The notes under the pieces were generated by a model. That model was not told the DNA's origin. It was given only the letters and a program-made list of their open reading frames with translations, and ran no database searches. This document shows positions 62,069 through 64,000 of a DNA stretch of 64,000 bases, one piece after another. A program made the position numbers and the translations under genes. How positions within the stretch are numbered: the first letter of the stretch is position 1; each line of letters opens with the position of its first letter. Source of the stretch: JAZKAR01 sp040389065 (GTDB lineage: Bacteria; Pseudomonadota; Gammaproteobacteria; Burkholderiales; Casimicrobiaceae); contig JAZKAR010000006.1 in assembly GCA_040389065.1 (NCBI GenBank), positions 62,001 to 126,000 on the forward strand. The letters are read 5' to 3'.

Positions 62069-64000
62069 ATGAAGTTGTCTGCATCAGTGCCAGAGTCTAG
62101 CAGTCTTGAGGGGGTAGGTTCTGTACTTAGTACAGTTTCTGGCCCATCGCAAGATATGTGTCCTCACCGTTTTGCTCCTATTATTCCTGCAGAATTATTA
62201 AAAAAAATAGTTGCTTCTGAATCAATTGCACGTTCGATTTCTTTCAATGCTAATAAATTAGGTGAGTATGGAGCGTTATCGCATAATCCTCAGCCCGGTG
62301 TTATCGCTGAATCATCTGATCGGTTAGGCTCAGCTAGTACTGTTTCAGAGTTAACTACCTCGCCTAAAACAGGAAAAGGTTTTACACCTCCTGGTGTGAA
62401 TGCCACGATTGATTCTTTAGATAGAGTAAGGGCTGATGCTACCGGGCAGAGATTAACAACGAATCAAGGGGTAGCCATTGCAGATAATCAGAACTCGCTG
62501 AAAGCAGGTTTGCGTGGGCCTACAGCATTAGAAGATTTTATTTTACGTGAAAAGCTTACGCATTTTGATCATGAGCGTATTCCTGAGCGCGTAGTACACG
62601 CGCGAGGTTCGGCGGCTCATGGCTATTTTGAATGTTATGCTCCGTTAACCAAGCTGACGCGAGCAGCTCCTTTTGCTGAAGCTGGCAAAAAAACGCCGGT
62701 ATTTGTTCGTTTTTCTACTGTAGCAGGAGAAAGAGGCTCTGCAGATACGGTTCGCGATGTGCGTGGATTTGCAGTTAAATTTTATACAGATGAGGGAAAT
62801 TGGGATTTAGTAGGAAATAATATCCCCGTATTTTTTATTCAAGACGCGATGAAATTTCCAGATTTAGTGCATGCGCTAAAACCTGAACCGCATTTTGCGA
62901 TGCCTCAAGCATCAAGTGCGCATGATACTTTTTGGGATTTTGTATCATTAATGCCTGAGTCAGCCCATATGCTGTTGTGGCAGATGTCAGATCGGGCCAT
63001 TCCTCGCAGTTACCGTATGATGCAAGGGTTTGGAGTTCATACATTTAGATTGGTGAATGAAGCTGGGGAATCAGTTTTTTGTAAATTTCATTGGACACCC
63101 GTAGCGGGTACGCATTCATTAGTATGGGATGAAGCAGTAAAAATTTCTGGTGCAGACCCTGATTATCATCGCCGTGATTTGTGGGAGGCTATTGAAGCAG
63201 GTGCTTTTCCTGAGTGGGAATTAGGCATACAAGTATTCAGTGAAGAGCAAGCAGAAGAATTTGAGTTTGATGTTTTAGACCCTACAAAAGTTGTACCTGA
63301 AGAGTTAGTTCCAGTTATTGGGGTGGGGCGTTTGGTACTCAACCGTAATCCTGATAATTTTTTTGCAGAAACAGAGCAAGTAGCGTTTTGTACAGCGCAT
63401 ATAGTGCCCGGTATTGATTTTACAAATGATCCCTTACTGCAAGGCAGAATTCATTCGTATCTCGATACACAAATTACTCGGCTTGGGGGGGTGAATTTTC
63501 ATGAAATCCCTATCAATAGCCCAATAGCCCAAGTACAAAATAATCAGCGAGATGGTTTGCATCGCCAAACGATTCATCGTGGTCGTGTATCGTATGAGCC
63601 AAATTCATTAGGAGGCGGCTGCCCGTTTCAAGCAGGGATGGGAGGCTTTACTTCTTTTCTGGAAACCGTTAAGCAAGATGATAAAATGCGCGGCAAACCA
63701 GAACGTTTTGCTGATCACTACTCTCAAGCAAAACTTTTTTGGAAGAGCCAAACGCCTACAGAAAAGCAGCACATCATTAATGCATTTCGCTTTGAGCTAA
63801 CGCGTGTACAGACCCCCGCGATTCGAGAACGCGTTGTAGCATTGTTAGCTAATGTTGATAACGTATTAGCGCAAGGCATAGCAGATGGATTAGGAATAGA
63901 AGTGCCTGCTGCTTTACCTAAAGTGCTAGATAAAGCTGAGCCAAGCTATGAAGCTTCACCTGCGCTTTCGTTATTCCAGCGACCTGGCAATGGTTCGATT
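62069..64000 (+). CDS. katE: Large-subunit catalase, HPII/KatE type (3' end beyond the window)
   Basis: The frame opens at ATG 62069 after AAAGGAAA and runs to the window edge, 644 residues. The catalase core is clear: TTNQGVAIADNQNSL near residue 130, then VVHARGSAAHGYF with the catalytic His, DLVGNNIPVFFIQDA with the Asn, and RIHSYLDTQ with the haem-ligand Tyr. An N-terminal extension of about 125 residues precedes the core, longer than that of E. coli HPII. The C-terminal flavodoxin-like domain of large catalases should follow outside. It breaks down H2O2 in the cytosol. Confidence 0.95.
   Translation, partial: MKLSASVPESSSLEGVGSVLSTVSGPSQDMCPHRFAPIIPAELLKKIVASESIARSISFNANKLGEYGALSHNPQPGVIAESSDRLGSASTVSELTTSPKTGKGFTPPGVNATIDSLDRVRADATGQRLTTNQGVAIADNQNSLKAGLRGPTALEDFILREKLTHFDHERIPERVVHARGSAAHGYFECYAPLTKLTRAAPFAEAGKKTPVFVRFSTVAGERGSADTVRDVRGFAVKFYTDEGNWDLVGNNIPVFFIQDAMKFPDLVHALKPEPHFAMPQASSAHDTFWDFVSLMPESAHMLLWQMSDRAIPRSYRMMQGFGVHTFRLVNEAGESVFCKFHWTPVAGTHSLVWDEAVKISGADPDYHRRDLWEAIEAGAFPEWELGIQVFSEEQAEEFEFDVLDPTKVVPEELVPVIGVGRLVLNRNPDNFFAETEQVAFCTAHIVPGIDFTNDPLLQGRIHSYLDTQITRLGGVNFHEIPINSPIAQVQNNQRDGLHRQTIHRGRVSYEPNSLGGGCPFQAGMGGFTSFLETVKQDDKMRGKPERFADHYSQAKLFWKSQTPTEKQHIINAFRFELTRVQTPAIRERVVALLANVDNVLAQGIADGLGIEVPAALPKVLDKAEPSYEASPALSLFQRPGNGSI

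Overview
The window is AT-rich bacterial chromosome. Proteobacterial families dominate: split ChrA, SsuA/B/C-type sulfonate ABC transport, a Tas-type aldo-keto reductase, a PEP-CTERM protein pair and sigma-54 (-24/-12) promoters. GroES and GroEL read as betaproteobacterial (Burkholderiales-like), but this is a judgement by eye. No rRNA, tRNA, CRISPR array, transposase, integrase or phage gene was found.

Layout. 1-5 kb: a truncated NACHT NTPase with pentapeptide repeats (defence-like), a BrkB/YihY membrane protein, an S4 RNA-binding protein and an orphan MotB. 5.3-17.2 kb: an organosulfur uptake block with an amidohydrolase, porin, periplasmic binding protein, MFS carrier, four tandem SsuC-type permeases (A-B-A-B), one SsuB-type ATPase and a beta-class GST. 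17.4-28.7 kb: an accessory zone of hypothetical proteins and lipoproteins, two tandem HAF/PEP-CTERM proteins, several copies of a ~100-bp inverted-repeat element (family B), a complete integron attC site with cassette-like genes, the two ends of a broken DUF4143 ATPase gene, a PIN protein and a zinc-ribbon membrane protein with an HExxH motif. 28.8-34.1 kb: an Rhs/YD-repeat protein whose toxin tip is cut off by one in-frame stop, followed by a likely membrane immunity protein. 34.2-37.8 kb: tetR/ridA with a clear operator, and groES-groEL. 38.3-55.3 kb: a second organosulfur block with a sigma-54-driven ABC exporter, tas, an SfnR-like sigma-54 activator, an FMN reductase/aldo-keto/esterase/flavin monooxygenase operon, a split chromate transporter with a LysR gene, and an oppositely oriented monooxygenase/binding-protein/nitroreductase operon. 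55.8-64 kb: general stress and envelope genes (two tiny proteins, a TIGR04086-like membrane protein, patatin, CBS pair, DUF4142) and the start of a large-subunit catalase.

How it works together. Five sites match the sigma-54 rule GG-N10-GC exactly, in front of the amidohydrolase, the GST, the ABC exporter, the FMN-reductase operon and the monooxygenase operon. The only sigma-54 activator in the window sits among them. I infer a sulfur-limitation regulon: outer-membrane entry (porin), capture and import (binding proteins, permeases, ATPase), desulfonation by two FMNH2-dependent monooxygenases fed by flavin reductases, and clean-up by aldo-keto reductases, an esterase and the GST. The substrate cannot be read from sequence.

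Repeats are a second theme. A ~115-130-bp palindromic element (family A) occurs in seven good copies and several decayed ones, often just after stop codons. Family B is confined to 19-27 kb and sits exactly at the breakpoints of several genes.
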